Below are positions 20,640-29,548 of a stretch of DNA of 64,000 nucleotides, piece after piece. Both the position numbers and the translations under genes were made by a program. This DNA comes from Chitinophaga cymbidii. Lineage in GTDB: Bacteria > Bacteroidota > Bacteroidia > Chitinophagales > Chitinophagaceae. Each line of letters opens with the position of its first letter. The stretch's first letter is position 1. The stretch is from NCBI RefSeq assembly GCF_007992715.1, contig NZ_BKAU01000004.1, forward strand, positions 1-64,000. Reading direction: 5' to 3'. The notes beneath the pieces were generated by a model, which did not search any database, had not been told where the DNA came from, and saw only the letters and a list, made by a program, of their open reading frames with translations.

Positions 20640-23600
20640 ATGCATTGCTCCAAAAACAGCGTTCATCTGCCGGGCCACCTCCTGCAAAAAGCACTGGCCT
20701 GCGTTGCGTTGATCTTTTTGGGTGGCGGCGCCGGCTGGGCGAAAGCCGGCATCCATGCGCCGCACCTGAACGCCATCGCTCCGGTGGCCGAACACCGGGT
20801 ATCGGGCCGTGTTACCAACGGCGCTACCGGCGAGGGCTTGCCGGGCGTAAGCGTCGCCATCAAAGGTACCCGCACCGGCACGCTCACAGACGCCAACGGG
20901 AATTACGCCATCACTGTTCCGAATGAGGAGGCCATACTGGTATTTTCCTATATCGGTTTCCTCAGCCAGGAAGTGAACCCCCGCCAGCGCGGTACCGTTA
21001 ACGTACAGCTGGAGGCAGACACAAAATCGCTCACCGCGGTAGTAGTAGTAGGCTACGGCACGCAGAAGAAAGTGAACCTTACCGGAGCGGTAGACCAGGT
21101 AGGCCCCGAAGTATTCCAGAACCGGCCGGTGCCGAACCTGGCGCAGGGGCTCGTTGGCGTAGTGCCTAACCTGAACCTCAAGATGCTGGACGGAAAACCT
21201 ACGCAGTCACCTTCCTTCAACATCCGCGGTACTACCTCGGTGGGGCAGGGCGGTAGCGCACTGGTGCTGATCGACGGGGTGGAAGGCGACCCCCGCATGC
21301 TCAACCCCAACGACATCGAAAGCATCTCCGTACTGAAAGACGCGGCATCCGCATCCATCTACGGCGCCCGCGCGGCTTTCGGCGTAGTGCTCATCACCAC
21401 CAAGACAGCAAAGGGCGGAAAAACCAACGTTACCTATTCCGCCAACTACGCCATCAAATCACCCACCGAAGTGCCGGACAACATCACCGAATCCTACCCC
21501 TGGGCCCAGGGGTTCAGCGATGCATGGTCCCGGTGGAACGACAACGGCAACACGCCTACGGCCGTCAACAAAACCATCAGCTTTTCTCCCGCCTACCTCG
21601 CGGAGATCAAAAGAAGATGGGAAGATCCCTCGCTGCCGAGAGTGGAAGTAAACCCCACTACCGGTGACTACGAATACTACTACAGCACCGACTGGTACCG
21701 GGAACTATATAAAAGGAACTTTGGCGCGCACGACCATAACCTCTCCGTTTCCGGCGGCAGCGACAAGGCTGCTTTTTACCTCAGCGGCCGGTTCAACGGG
21801 CAGGATGGTTTATTCCGCTACAACAGCGACGAATTCAAGGCGCACAATCTGCGGGCGAAAGGCAGCATACAGGTCACACCCTGGCTGACGGTGGAGAACA
21901 ACACCGAGTATTCCGTTCAGAAATACCACCAGCCGCTGAACGTAGGCGAGGGAAGCGGGATTTACCGCAACATCGCGGACGAAGGCCATCCGCTGGCGCC
22001 GCTGCTGAACCCGGACGGCACGCTGTCGTTCTCAGCGGCCTATACGGTGGGTGATTATTACATCGGCCGGAACGCGATAGACAATACGCAGCGTTTCCTG
22101 AAAAACAAGATCGGCGCCAAGGCGCAGTTCTTCGATAATAAACTGACCGTCCGCTCGGACTTCACTTTCCAGACCACAGACATCGCTTCGCAGCAGAACC
22201 GCGTGCAGGTGCCATACAGCCGGACGAAAGACGTGATCGGTTATACCGGCACCAACACCAACGACCTGCAGGAGCGGAGAAGAACGACCAATTACCTCGC
22301 CACCAACTTTTATGCGGACTATGCAATGCAGCTCACCGGCGGGCATAACTTTAATTTCCTGGCGGGTTTCAACTATGAACAATCGCATTATACCAACCTG
22401 ACGGCGCAGCGGAACGGTATTGTTTATGCGGATGCGGACGATATCAGCCTGGCGCTCGGCCAGCAGATCACCACTACCGGCGGCAACCAGAAATGGGCGA
22501 TCGCGGGCGGTTTCTACCGTATCAACTACAACTTTCGCGAACGCTACCTGCTGGAAGTGAACGGGCGTTATGATGGTTCTTCCAAGTTCCCTACAGACCA
22601 GCAATGGGCGTTCTTCCCCTCGGCGTCGGTGGGTTGGAGAGTGTCTGAAGAGCCGTTCTGGAACGTGAGCCCGAAAGCATTGTCCAATGTAAAACTGCGG
22701 GCGTCGTACGGTTCCCTGGGTAATGGTAACATCGATCCGTATTCCTACAACGAAAAGTTCAGTATCAGGCAGTCCGGCCGCATCATCAACGGCATCCGGC
22801 CGCAAATGACCAGCCAGCCAGGCGTGGTGCCCGCGGGGCTTACCTGGGAAACTTCCACTACGGCCAACATTGGTCTGGATTTCTCCAGCCTGAACAACCG
22901 CCTGACGTTTACCGGCGATGTTTACCGCCGCTGGACGAAAGATATGTTCACCGAAGGCCCTACAGTGCCGGAAGTATTTGGTACCACGGTGCCGAAGGGG
23001 AACTATGCGGACCTCGAGACCACCGGCTGGGAGCTGTCCATTAACTGGTCAGACCAGTTCGAGATGGCGTCGAAACCCTTCCGGTACGGTGTCCGGTTTA
23101 CGTTAGCGGATTCATGGGCATACATTACCAAATTCGACAACAACGAGGAGAAAAGGCTGACCGACTATTATGTAGGCCAGCGTATCGGAGAGATCTGGGG
23201 TTACCGGGTAGAGGGCCTGTTCAGGTCGGCTGACGAAATTTCAAAGTCACCTTCGCAATCCAATATTCCCAACACCAACACCCGTAAAAACTACCCGGGC
23301 GACCTCAAGTTCAAAAACCTGGATGGCGACAACGTGATCTACCAGGGCCTTAACCAGGTGGGCAACTCCGGCGATAAAACCATTATCGGCAACTCCGAGC
23401 CGCGCTATGTGTACGGTCTGACGCTTTCCGGCGACTGGAGCGGATTTTTCCTGTCCGCTTTCTTCCAGGGAGTGATGAAACAGGACTGGTATCCCTCGTC
23501 TGAAGCGCGCTTCTGGGGCCAGTATAACCGTCCATATAACGCATACCCGAGCTGGCATGAAAACAATATGTTCCGCGAAGAGCTGGGCAATTTTGACGCC

Positions 23601-23945
23601 TACCTGCCACGCCTCGTAGGGTATGTAGCCCAGGGCTCCGGCCGCGCGTTACAGGTGGCCAACGACCGCTTCCTGCAAAATGCGGCTTACATCCGGCTGA
23701 GAAACATACAGATCGGGTATACGCTTCCGCAACGCCTGGTATCCAGGATACACGCCCGCGACCTGAAAGTATATGTGTCGGGAGAAAACCTCTGGACGTG
23801 GTCGCCCTTATACAAGTGGACCCGCGATACGGACATCACCAGCATTTACGGCTCTGACCGGGACCTGAGCGGAGGCACCAGCGGCGATGGCTACAACTAT
23901 CCCATGCTGAAAGCGGTATCAATTGGTTTGACCCTTAATTTTTAA
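20640..23945 (+). CDS. SusC/RagA-family TonB-dependent outer-membrane transporter
   Basis: 1101 residues from the ATG at 20640. The frame is open further upstream, but only this start gives a signal-like N-terminus (hydrophobic stretch around residues 18-32). A CarboxypepD_reg-like domain follows (~52-130, 'VSGRVTNGATGEGLPGVSV'). Next are the SusC marker 'VVVVGYGTQKK', the TonB plug ('VLIDGVEGDPRMLNPNDIES') and a long barrel ending in 'AVSIGLTLNF'. It imports an unknown oligomer together with the SusD partner that starts 3 bp later. No glycosidase, sigma/anti-sigma pair or other regulator is adjacent, so the substrate cannot be inferred. Confidence 0.93.
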   Translation: MHCSKNSVHLPGHLLQKALACVALIFLGGGAGWAKAGIHAPHLNAIAPVAEHRVSGRVTNGATGEGLPGVSVAIKGTRTGTLTDANGNYAITVPNEEAILVFSYIGFLSQEVNPRQRGTVNVQLEADTKSLTAVVVVGYGTQKKVNLTGAVDQVGPEVFQNRPVPNLAQGLVGVVPNLNLKMLDGKPTQSPSFNIRGTTSVGQGGSALVLIDGVEGDPRMLNPNDIESISVLKDAASASIYGARAAFGVVLITTKTAKGGKTNVTYSANYAIKSPTEVPDNITESYPWAQGFSDAWSRWNDNGNTPTAVNKTISFSPAYLAEIKRRWEDPSLPRVEVNPTTGDYEYYYSTDWYRELYKRNFGAHDHNLSVSGGSDKAAFYLSGRFNGQDGLFRYNSDEFKAHNLRAKGSIQVTPWLTVENNTEYSVQKYHQPLNVGEGSGIYRNIADEGHPLAPLLNPDGTLSFSAAYTVGDYYIGRNAIDNTQRFLKNKIGAKAQFFDNKLTVRSDFTFQTTDIASQQNRVQVPYSRTKDVIGYTGTNTNDLQERRRTTNYLATNFYADYAMQLTGGHNFNFLAGFNYEQSHYTNLTAQRNGIVYADADDISLALGQQITTTGGNQKWAIAGGFYRINYNFRERYLLEVNGRYDGSSKFPTDQQWAFFPSASVGWRVSEEPFWNVSPKALSNVKLRASYGSLGNGNIDPYSYNEKFSIRQSGRIINGIRPQMTSQPGVVPAGLTWETSTTANIGLDFSSLNNRLTFTGDVYRRWTKDMFTEGPTVPEVFGTTVPKGNYADLETTGWELSINWSDQFEMASKPFRYGVRFTLADSWAYITKFDNNEEKRLTDYYVGQRIGEIWGYRVEGLFRSADEISKSPSQSNIPNTNTRKNYPGDLKFKNLDGDNVIYQGLNQVGNSGDKTIIGNSEPRYVYGLTLSGDWSGFFLSAFFQGVMKQDWYPSSEARFWGQYNRPYNAYPSWHENNMFREELGNFDAYLPRLVGYVAQGSGRALQVANDRFLQNAAYIRLRNIQIGYTLPQRLVSRIHARDLKVYVSGENLWTWSPLYKWTRDTDITSIYGSDRDLSGGTSGDGYNYPMLKAVSIGLTLNF

Positions 23946-23948
23946 ATC

Positions 23949-25730
23949 ATGAAGACTGGAAAAATATTCAACTACACCCTCGCATTGACGATGCTGTTGT
24001 CAGCCAGCTCCTGCGACCTGAAAGAGGAACCGGTAGACACAGCCACCAATGCCGCTGTTTTCGGGTCGGAAAGTGGCCTGGAATTATATACGAACTCGTT
24101 TTATGACCTGCTGCCGGGAACGGACGTAGGCGTATTCCAGGGGGATGACAATTCGGACCTGGTAGCCCGCAATGGCGTGGATAACTACCTGGCCGTGGGC
24201 GCTCTTTCCCCCATCACCAGTTCCGGCTGGAGCTGGACGGACCTGCGCAACATCAACTACTTCATTGAAAACGCCGAAAAGAGCACGGTGGCTACCAAAG
24301 GGCATTACCTTGGCCTGGCGCACTTCTTCCGCGCCCTGTTCTATTTCGAGAAAGTAAAAAGGTTTGGTGATGTGCCCTGGATCGATAAACCGATCGATAT
24401 TACCGATGTTGAAAAGCTGAATGCGCCGCGTGATGACCGGTTTGAAGTGATGGACAAAGTGCTGGCGGACCTGAACTACGCGATCGAAAACATCAGCAGC
24501 ACGCCCGCTGTTGATCCTACCTGCACCCGCATCACCCAGAACGTGGCCCGCGCATACAAAACAAGGATCTGCCTGTTTGAAGCGTCGTTCCGCAAATACC
24601 ATACGGAATACAACCAGCAGGCTACGGCTGCCGCCTGGTACGGGGAAGTGGTAACGGAAGCGAACGCGATCAAAGGCTACTCGCTGCATGAAGGCGCGGC
24701 GCCGGACAGGGGCTACCGGGAGCTGTTCATCACCCGGTCGCCCTTCAACGATGAAACCATCCTCGCTGTGGCGCTGAGCAGCAACCTGCAGGTTTTCAGC
24801 TCCGCCAACCGCCGGTTCATCAGTCCCACCTACGGCAACCGTCCCAGCCTTACCCGCCGCTTCGTGAATACCTATCTCAATCTTGATGGAACACCTTTCA
24901 CCAGCAACCCCGGGTACGCCACAACGCCGTTCGTGGACGAAGTGAAGGACCGCGATCTCCGGCTTAAACAAACGATCCGCCTCGGCGACTACCGCAGAAC
25001 GGAAAACGGTCTTCCTGTTATTGCCCCGCCGAATTTTAGCCAGACCGTCACCGGCTACCAGCCCATCAAATGGTGTTACGACGAACGTTACCCGTATGAT
25101 GACGAAAGCCGTAACGACAACGCCCATATCATCATGCGCTGGGCGGAAGTGCTGCTCAACAAAGCGGAAGCACTGGCGGAGCTTGGCACCATGACCGCCG
25201 GAGACTGGGCGGCCACCATCGGCGCGCTGCGCGAAAGAGCGGGCATCACCGGCCCCACGCTGACTACATTGCCAACGGTGGCGGACCCGTACATGCTCGC
25301 GTTCTTCGACAATAAATTCACGAATCCCGTGCTGCTGGAAGTGCTGCGTGAAAGAGGTGTGGAGATGATCTTTGAAGGTCTTCGTCCGGATGATCTGCGG
25401 CGCTGGAAACTCGGTGAGCTATTTGAAGACGCGCCGATGAACGGGATGTATGTTCCCGCATTGGGCGAGCATGATCTGAACGGCGACGGCATCATGGACG
25501 TGGTTTTCTATCAGGGCACCAAGCCGCCTTCCACCACGCCCGGTATTGCATTTGTGGATGTAAGCCCCTCCACCGCGGTGGGCCGTATACAACTGTCAAA
25601 CGGTACTTCCGGTGAAGTGATGTGGAACCCCGGGGCCAGGGAATGGATAGACGCCAAATATCTCTACCCGATCCCGCAAACGGTGCGGGAGAGGAATCCC
25701 GCACTGGGACAAAATCCCGGTTGGCAATAA
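23949..25730 (+). CDS. SusD/RagB-family surface nutrient-binding lipoprotein
   Basis: 593 residues. A lipoprotein signal ends at Cys22 (LLSASSC). The middle shows the SusD TPR-like pattern ('GLAHFFRALFYFEKVKRFGDVPWID') and the C-terminal half has the typical 'IIMRWAEVLLNKAEALAELG' and 'LLEVLRERGVEMIFEGLRPDDLRRWKLG' segments. It ends with 'YPIPQTVRERNPALGQNPGW', the usual SusD terminus. It lies 3 bp after its SusC partner and is followed by a terminator, so the pair is a complete two-gene unit. SusD proteins cap the SusC barrel and capture substrate at the cell surface. Confidence 0.93.
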   Translation: MKTGKIFNYTLALTMLLSASSCDLKEEPVDTATNAAVFGSESGLELYTNSFYDLLPGTDVGVFQGDDNSDLVARNGVDNYLAVGALSPITSSGWSWTDLRNINYFIENAEKSTVATKGHYLGLAHFFRALFYFEKVKRFGDVPWIDKPIDITDVEKLNAPRDDRFEVMDKVLADLNYAIENISSTPAVDPTCTRITQNVARAYKTRICLFEASFRKYHTEYNQQATAAAWYGEVVTEANAIKGYSLHEGAAPDRGYRELFITRSPFNDETILAVALSSNLQVFSSANRRFISPTYGNRPSLTRRFVNTYLNLDGTPFTSNPGYATTPFVDEVKDRDLRLKQTIRLGDYRRTENGLPVIAPPNFSQTVTGYQPIKWCYDERYPYDDESRNDNAHIIMRWAEVLLNKAEALAELGTMTAGDWAATIGALRERAGITGPTLTTLPTVADPYMLAFFDNKFTNPVLLEVLRERGVEMIFEGLRPDDLRRWKLGELFEDAPMNGMYVPALGEHDLNGDGIMDVVFYQGTKPPSTTPGIAFVDVSPSTAVGRIQLSNGTSGEVMWNPGAREWIDAKYLYPIPQTVRERNPALGQNPGWQ

Positions 25731-25731
25731 A

Positions 25732-25769
25732 CAAAAATGGCCGGTCAGGGTAATGGCCGGCCATTTTTG
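25732..25769. terminator. Shared terminator between SusD and convergent lipoprotein gene
   Basis: Perfect 13-bp arms (CAAAAATGGCCGG at 25732-25744, and 25757-25769) enclose a 12-nt loop. They supply a GC core with A/T tails on both sides, so the hairpin can serve both convergent genes. It begins 1 bp after the SusD stop. Confidence 0.88.
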
Positions 25770-25781
25770 TAAATACTGGCA

Positions 25782-26186
25782 TTATTCTTTGGTCACCAGA
25801 AAATTTCCCGAATCCGGGATCTCTTTTCCATATCCCCAGTTGCCGGATAATTTCTTCTTCGCTCCATCCAGCTTTGCTGTTAAATTCATATAAGCATCCT
25901 GATCATGATAAACCGCCTTGAACACATCTTTGTTCAGGCTCCAGGTGCCGGGCATTACATACGGGTCGGCCGGATTTCCTGACTTGACCTGCAGGGTGCC
26001 ATCGCGATGAATGACCAGCTCAAAGTAAAAGGCAGGGTCATCATTATCCTCGGCATACAGGCCATTCCAGTTCCCTTCCATTATTTCTCCGGGAGCGGGG
26101 CCATCTTTATCTTTTTTGCAGGAAACAAACGTGCAGGCTGCGATCAGTATGGCAGCCAGCAGCGATGAAATGTTGAACGGTTTCAT
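25782..26186 (-). CDS. Small hypothetical lipoprotein
   Basis: 134 residues from the ATG at 26186. An upstream in-frame extension was rejected because the lipoprotein signal (MKPFNISSLLAAILIAACTF, then VSC) starts here. After the Cys comes a Lys/Asp-rich tether (KKDKDG) and a small all-beta domain with 'EGNWNGLYAEDNDDPAFYFE' and 'GTWSLNKDVFKAVYHD', similar in feel to small lipocalin-like stress lipoproteins of Bacteroidota. No catalytic motif is visible. It is a single gene with a shared terminator downstream. Confidence 0.75.
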   Translation of the reverse strand: MKPFNISSLLAAILIAACTFVSCKKDKDGPAPGEIMEGNWNGLYAEDNDDPAFYFELVIHRDGTLQVKSGNPADPYVMPGTWSLNKDVFKAVYHDQDAYMNLTAKLDGAKKKLSGNWGYGKEIPDSGNFLVTKE

Positions 26187-26215
26187 AATTGCTGTTTTTA
26201 CAACGTAAAGTTGCA

Positions 26216-26227
26216 CTTCCGCGGAAG
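26216..26227. promoter_or_regulatory. 12-bp perfect palindrome upstream of the small lipoprotein gene
   Basis: CTTCCGCGGAAG lies 30 bp upstream of the lipoprotein start and 36 bp after the stop of the acetyltransferase gene. It might be an operator, but a 12-bp palindrome can also arise by chance. Confidence 0.25.
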
Positions 26228-26263
26228 ACAAAAAACGGCAGTTTAATGAACAGGGTATTTCAG

Positions 26264-26848
26264 TTAACCGATCATCGCGTTATTTGAAGTTGAACTTTGC
26301 CAGCGGTTCGTTACATATCTGCCGGGGCCGGAATACGAAACAACTTTTGCCGGAACGCCCACGGCGGTGGCGTTATCGGGAATGTCTTTCACCACAACGG
26401 CTCCCGCGCCAATAGATACATTGTCGCCGATCTTCACATCCTCCACAATACAAACAGACGGGCCAATGTAAACATTGTCACCTATAACAGCGGCTTTCCC
26501 GTGATTTGATCCGATAGTGGTGAACTGGCTTAAATTGCAGTTATTCCCGATAATTGCCGTCGGGTTAACGACGATGCCGATCCCGTGGCCGATAAACAGG
26601 CCATATCCTATTGAGGTATTACTGGGTATCTGGATGCCATATCTGACGGCGTATCTCCGCAGCATGAATTTCGCCGGTAACCGGAAGATGTTCTTCCGTG
26701 AGCTAAGCCGGAACCAGATGGAATAACGGAGGCAATGATTACCGCTCCAGATCAGCACTCCCAGGATTTTTGGAATACTGGGCGTCATATTATACCGGGT
26801 GCAGTCACTTTTAATGTATTCGAAGACGGCTTTTAAATCATTACCCAT
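26264..26848 (-). CDS. Serine O-acetyltransferase-like hexapeptide acetyltransferase
   Basis: 194 residues from the ATG at 26848 (MGNDLKAVFEYIKSDC). A longer in-frame start at 26929 would overlap a terminator hairpin and was rejected. A short alpha-helical N-terminus precedes a left-handed beta-helix of hexapeptide repeats ('IPSNTSIGYGLFIGHGIGIV', 'AIIGNNCNLSQFTTIG', 'VIGDNVYIGPSVCI', 'KIGDNVSIGAGAVVVKDIP', 'ATAVGVPAKVV'). The His in 'FIGHGIG' is placed like the catalytic His of CysE. The N-terminal domain is shorter than in true CysE, so the acceptor could be serine or a sugar/colanic-acid-type substrate. No cysteine-biosynthesis gene is adjacent. Confidence 0.8.
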   Translation of the reverse strand: MGNDLKAVFEYIKSDCTRYNMTPSIPKILGVLIWSGNHCLRYSIWFRLSSRKNIFRLPAKFMLRRYAVRYGIQIPSNTSIGYGLFIGHGIGIVVNPTAIIGNNCNLSQFTTIGSNHGKAAVIGDNVYIGPSVCIVEDVKIGDNVSIGAGAVVVKDIPDNATAVGVPAKVVSYSGPGRYVTNRWQSSTSNNAMIG

Positions 26849-26911
26849 TTGATTTTTACTTTGACAGGTGTATAGGGATGTATCGGCAAATGACATCAAA
26901 TATACACAAGA

Positions 26912-26943
26912 AAAGCCTTCAGGCCGCAAAACCTGAAGGCTTT
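26912..26943 (-). terminator. Terminator after the VOC gene
   Basis: 12-bp perfect arms (AAAGCCTTCAGG at 26912-26923, and 26932-26943) with an 8-nt loop lie 9 bp past the stop of the minus-strand VOC gene. Confidence 0.82.
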
Positions 26944-26952
26944 CCCACGTCC

Positions 26953-27378
26953 TTACGCATTCTCCAGCGCGCTGATATCGAACTTTTTCATTTTCATATA
27001 CGCCTCCATTACTTTCTGCGCTTTGTCCGGGTTGCTGAGCAATTTGGGCAGAATGGTGGGCACCACCTGCCAGGATATGCCGAACTTGTCTTTCAGCCAG
27101 CCGCAGCTGCTTTCGCTGCCGCCGTCGGCTGTGAGCTTTTCCCAGTAGTAGTCGATATCTTCCTGCGTTTCGCAGTCTATTACAAAGGAAACCGCTTCAT
27201 TGAATTTGAACTGCGGGCCGCCGTTCAGGCCGATGAACTTTTTGCCGTCAAGCTCAAATTCCACCACCATCTGGTTGTCTGCTTTGATCTTTGAATTCCT
27301 GAAAATGGAGCAGTAGAACTTTGCTGCTGCCTGGGCCTGCCCGTCAAACCAGAGGCAGGGATAGATGTTGTTTGTCAT
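26953..27378 (-). CDS. VOC superfamily PhnB-like protein
   Basis: 141 residues from the ATG at 27378. The longer frame to 27453 runs back through the putative promoter and the preceding gene's end. The sequence 'MTNNIYPCLWFDGQAQAAAK' followed by 'FYCSIF' and 'FVIDCETQEDIDYYWEKL' is the classic start and centre of the PhnB / '3-demethylubiquinone-9 3-methyltransferase-like' VOC family, and 'GWLKDKFGISWQVVP' is its usual C-terminal motif. These proteins are small fold relatives of glyoxalase whose substrates are mostly unknown. The gene follows an AraC regulator gene by 71 bp, has its own -7 element and is closed by a terminator. Confidence 0.88.
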   Translation of the reverse strand: MTNNIYPCLWFDGQAQAAAKFYCSIFRNSKIKADNQMVVEFELDGKKFIGLNGGPQFKFNEAVSFVIDCETQEDIDYYWEKLTADGGSESSCGWLKDKFGISWQVVPTILPKLLSNPDKAQKVMEAYMKMKKFDISALENA

Positions 27379-27401
27379 GTTGATTATTTTTATTGATACC
27401 T

Positions 27402-27409
27402 CAAAATTA
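27402..27409 (-). promoter_or_regulatory. -7 promoter element for the VOC gene
   Basis: On the minus strand TAATTTTG matches the Bacteroidota -7 consensus TAnnTTTG exactly and lies 23 bp before the start codon. A clear TTTG -33 element was not found. Confidence 0.45.
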
Positions 27410-27449
27410 TTCACATCCGCAACGGTGAAATAGAACGAAACTGACAAAA

Positions 27450-28208
27450 TCACCAGGCCAGGTACTGGCTGGGCGTCATGGAAGTAAATTCTTTGAACGC
27501 GCGGATGAAGTGGCTCTGGTCTGCATAACCGTTGCTGTAGGAAATATCGGTAAGGCTTTTGAACCGGCGTGTGTTGAGCTGGCGGAAGGCGGCATTGAAC
27601 TGGCTGATCCTTCTGAACTGTGTGGGAATAATGCCGATATTCTTTTCGAACAGGCGCTGGAACGTGCGCCCGGTCATATAGAGGTCCTGCTGCACTTCCA
27701 CCAGGTTCTTTTTGGAAGGCGCCCCGGCGATCTTCTCAACGGCATACCTGATGACGCGCATATCCGTTTTGATCTTCGTCGTGAGGCGGAAGATATAGTT
27801 GTCCAGCAGCGAGATCATTTCGCTGCTGGAAGATGCGTTCAGCAATTGTTCCTGCAGGCCGGTTCTCACGGATGCCGGCAGCAGGTTGAGATCAACCGGA
27901 CTGTCCGTCAGCTCCTGCGCGGACACGCCAAACAGCGCGTTCAGGGCGTATGGCTTGAAGAAATAGGCGATAAGGGTGAAGTGCTCGCTGATGGTAAGCG
28001 TATCCGGGAATACCGTTTGCCCGAATAACGTAAGGTTGTTGGTGGCGTTCCCTATCTTTCCTTTAGCCGTCTGGAAAAGCAGGGTAGGCATGCCATTGGG
28101 GAAAAGCGGCAATACAAAAGGCGTCGTTACCCGGAAATGCTCGATGACAAGTATTTCCTGCACATATTCCGCAATGCCCGGCGCCGGGGGAAGATAGGTT
28201 GCTTTCAT
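27450..28208 (-). CDS. AraC-family transcriptional regulator
   Basis: 252 residues. The first 150 residues are a poorly conserved sensing domain with 'EYVQEILVIEHF' and 'FFKPYALNALFGVSAQEL', a pattern common in single-component AraC proteins of Bacteroidota. The C-terminal 100 residues are the double helix-turn-helix: 'DLYMTGRTFQRLFEKNIGII' (first HTH) and 'SLTDISYSNGYADQSHFIRA' then 'FKEFTSMTPSQYLAW' (second HTH, ending in the family's typical 'TPSQY'). The downstream VOC gene on the same strand is a plausible target. The start codon sits 5 nt after a -7 element, so the mRNA may be leaderless. Confidence 0.9.
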   Translation of the reverse strand: MKATYLPPAPGIAEYVQEILVIEHFRVTTPFVLPLFPNGMPTLLFQTAKGKIGNATNNLTLFGQTVFPDTLTISEHFTLIAYFFKPYALNALFGVSAQELTDSPVDLNLLPASVRTGLQEQLLNASSSSEMISLLDNYIFRLTTKIKTDMRVIRYAVEKIAGAPSKKNLVEVQQDLYMTGRTFQRLFEKNIGIIPTQFRRISQFNAAFRQLNTRRFKSLTDISYSNGYADQSHFIRAFKEFTSMTPSQYLAW

Positions 28209-28212
28209 ATGC

Positions 28213-28220
28213 CAAAATTA
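28213..28220 (-). promoter_or_regulatory. -7 promoter element abutting the AraC start codon
   Basis: TAATTTTG on the minus strand is an exact TAnnTTTG match. Its last base is only 5 nt from the A of the ATG at 28208, which puts the expected transcription start at or next to the start codon. No strong -33 was seen. Confidence 0.45.
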
Positions 28221-28330
28221 GCGGATGGGCGCGTTTCTTCGGGGGTGAAACGCGACAATAACAGGGGGTATTTGTCTGCTTACCGGCAGAAACAGTGCTG
28301 ATTTGCGGTGAGCTTTTAAAGAATGAGAAG

Positions 28331-29275
28331 TCAGCGGCATTTACTACCGGTATTCATCAGCCCATAAAGACGTTCAGCGTCTTCTTTGTTGCAAAGTGCT
28401 GTACCGGGATTAAGGGTTGCGGCTGTTCCGCAGGCTATCCCGAATCGTGCCGCCGCGTGGATATCCTGTCCGCGTTGCAGGGCCAGCACGATGCCCGCCA
28501 CCATCGAGTCTCCGGCGCCTATCGTGCTCACCCGCTTCACTATAGGAGCGGGGATCTTTTCCGATATATCTGCGGTGACCAGTAATGCCCCCGCTTCTCC
28601 CATTGAAATGACGAACACCTGGCAGCTGCCTTGTCGTATCAGGCCGCGGGCGGCTGATACGGCGTCTGCTTCCAGCAAAGTTTCACAGCCGGTCAATGCA
28701 GCGAGTTCGCCCAGGTTGGGTTTTACGAGGTATATGCCGGCTTCTAATGCTTCCCGCAGGCCCTCTCCGGAAGTGTCGGCTAATAGCCTGACCTTTTTTT
28801 GCATCGCGGTTTCCGCGAGCGTTTTAAATATTCCCTGGCTTCCGTTCGGGGGCAGACTCCCGCTGAAGACGAGGTATTCAGTGTTGTCCATTTCAGCCTG
28901 AGCAGCCTGCATCAAGGACAGGTATTCGGCGCTGCTGACCGTGGGGCCCGGCATAATGAACCGGTATTGCCGTCCGGTAGACCGGTCGGTGATATTCAAA
29001 TTTTCACGGGTTTCCCCGTGGATCTCCACCGGCAGGCCCGTAATATCTTCTTCCGCCAGCAACGCTGTAAGCCGCTTCCCGGAATTACCTCCCGAGAAGT
29101 AGAGAGGTAAGGCACGGCCGCCCAGGCGGTTAATGACCCTCGCTACGTTGATACCACCTCCGCCGGGCTCGAATACAGGCGCCGAGCACCGCAGCTTTTT
29201 TTCAGGTTGAAGGGAGCCTACTGAAGATGTTTCATCTACGGCCGGGTTCAGGGTGATGGTAAGGATGCGCTTCAT
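28331..29275 (-). CDS. pfkB: PfkB-family 6-phosphofructokinase/1-phosphofructokinase-type sugar kinase
   Basis: 314 residues from the ATG at 29275 (MKRILTITLNPAVDETSSV, the standard opening of Pfk-2, FruK and LacC kinases). Residues about 38-50 carry PfkB signature 1 ('EPGGGGINVARVINRLGG'). Residues about 250-260 carry signature 2 with the catalytic Asp ('STIGAGDSMVAG'). Expected reaction: ATP-dependent phosphorylation of fructose 6-phosphate (PfkB) or fructose 1-phosphate (FruK); no fructose PTS genes are nearby, which favours PfkB. It is the last gene of a minus-strand run and starts 7 bp after the 82-residue protein. Linkage to Usp and Hsp20 genes suggests a stress-linked minor glycolytic kinase. 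Confidence 0.85.
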   Translation of the reverse strand: MKRILTITLNPAVDETSSVGSLQPEKKLRCSAPVFEPGGGGINVARVINRLGGRALPLYFSGGNSGKRLTALLAEEDITGLPVEIHGETRENLNITDRSTGRQYRFIMPGPTVSSAEYLSLMQAAQAEMDNTEYLVFSGSLPPNGSQGIFKTLAETAMQKKVRLLADTSGEGLREALEAGIYLVKPNLGELAALTGCETLLEADAVSAARGLIRQGSCQVFVISMGEAGALLVTADISEKIPAPIVKRVSTIGAGDSMVAGIVLALQRGQDIHAAARFGIACGTAATLNPGTALCNKEDAERLYGLMNTGSKCR

Positions 29276-29282
29276 ACTGTGC

Positions 29283-29531
29283 TCAGTTGTACGCCAGCCG
29301 CTGTTGCTGTATCGCTTTGCCAACCAGGTACAGGAACTGCGGCTCGAAGTCCTTCTGATGATTCATCGGCCGCAAGCCATTATGATCGTCCCGGGCAAAA
29401 CTCACTTCAGTGCCGTCGATATCAACGCAGATCTTGTAAAAGAAGCCTTCATGAATGATCCGTACCGGTAATTGCAGGACCTTGCCTGCATAGGTGATGT
29501 TAATCAGATATTGTTCGGTAGTCATTGTCAT
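29283..29531 (-). CDS. Hypothetical 82-residue cytoplasmic protein
   Basis: 82 residues, or 80 if the third codon (MTTEQ) is used. No signal peptide or membrane segment. The composition looks like a small mixed alpha/beta fold: 'YLINITYAGKVLQLPVRIIH' (strands), 'FYKICVDIDGTEVSFARDD', then a helix 'FLYLVGKAIQQQRLAYN'. I do not recognise the family. It lies 7 bp before pfkB and 17 bp after a small membrane ORF, so it is almost certainly cotranscribed with them. Confidence 0.7.
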   Translation of the reverse strand: MTMTTEQYLINITYAGKVLQLPVRIIHEGFFYKICVDIDGTEVSFARDDHNGLRPMNHQKDFEPQFLYLVGKAIQQQRLAYN

Positions 29532-29548
29532 AAAATTTTGAAAGAATG

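Noticed and set aside
24084-25127. 347-codon open frame antisense to the first SusD gene
   Set aside because: The SusD reading has clear family motifs throughout. The antisense frame is a composition effect with no recognisable domain. Similar long antisense frames at 22032-22805, 51536-52669 and 58450-59502 were rejected for the same reason.
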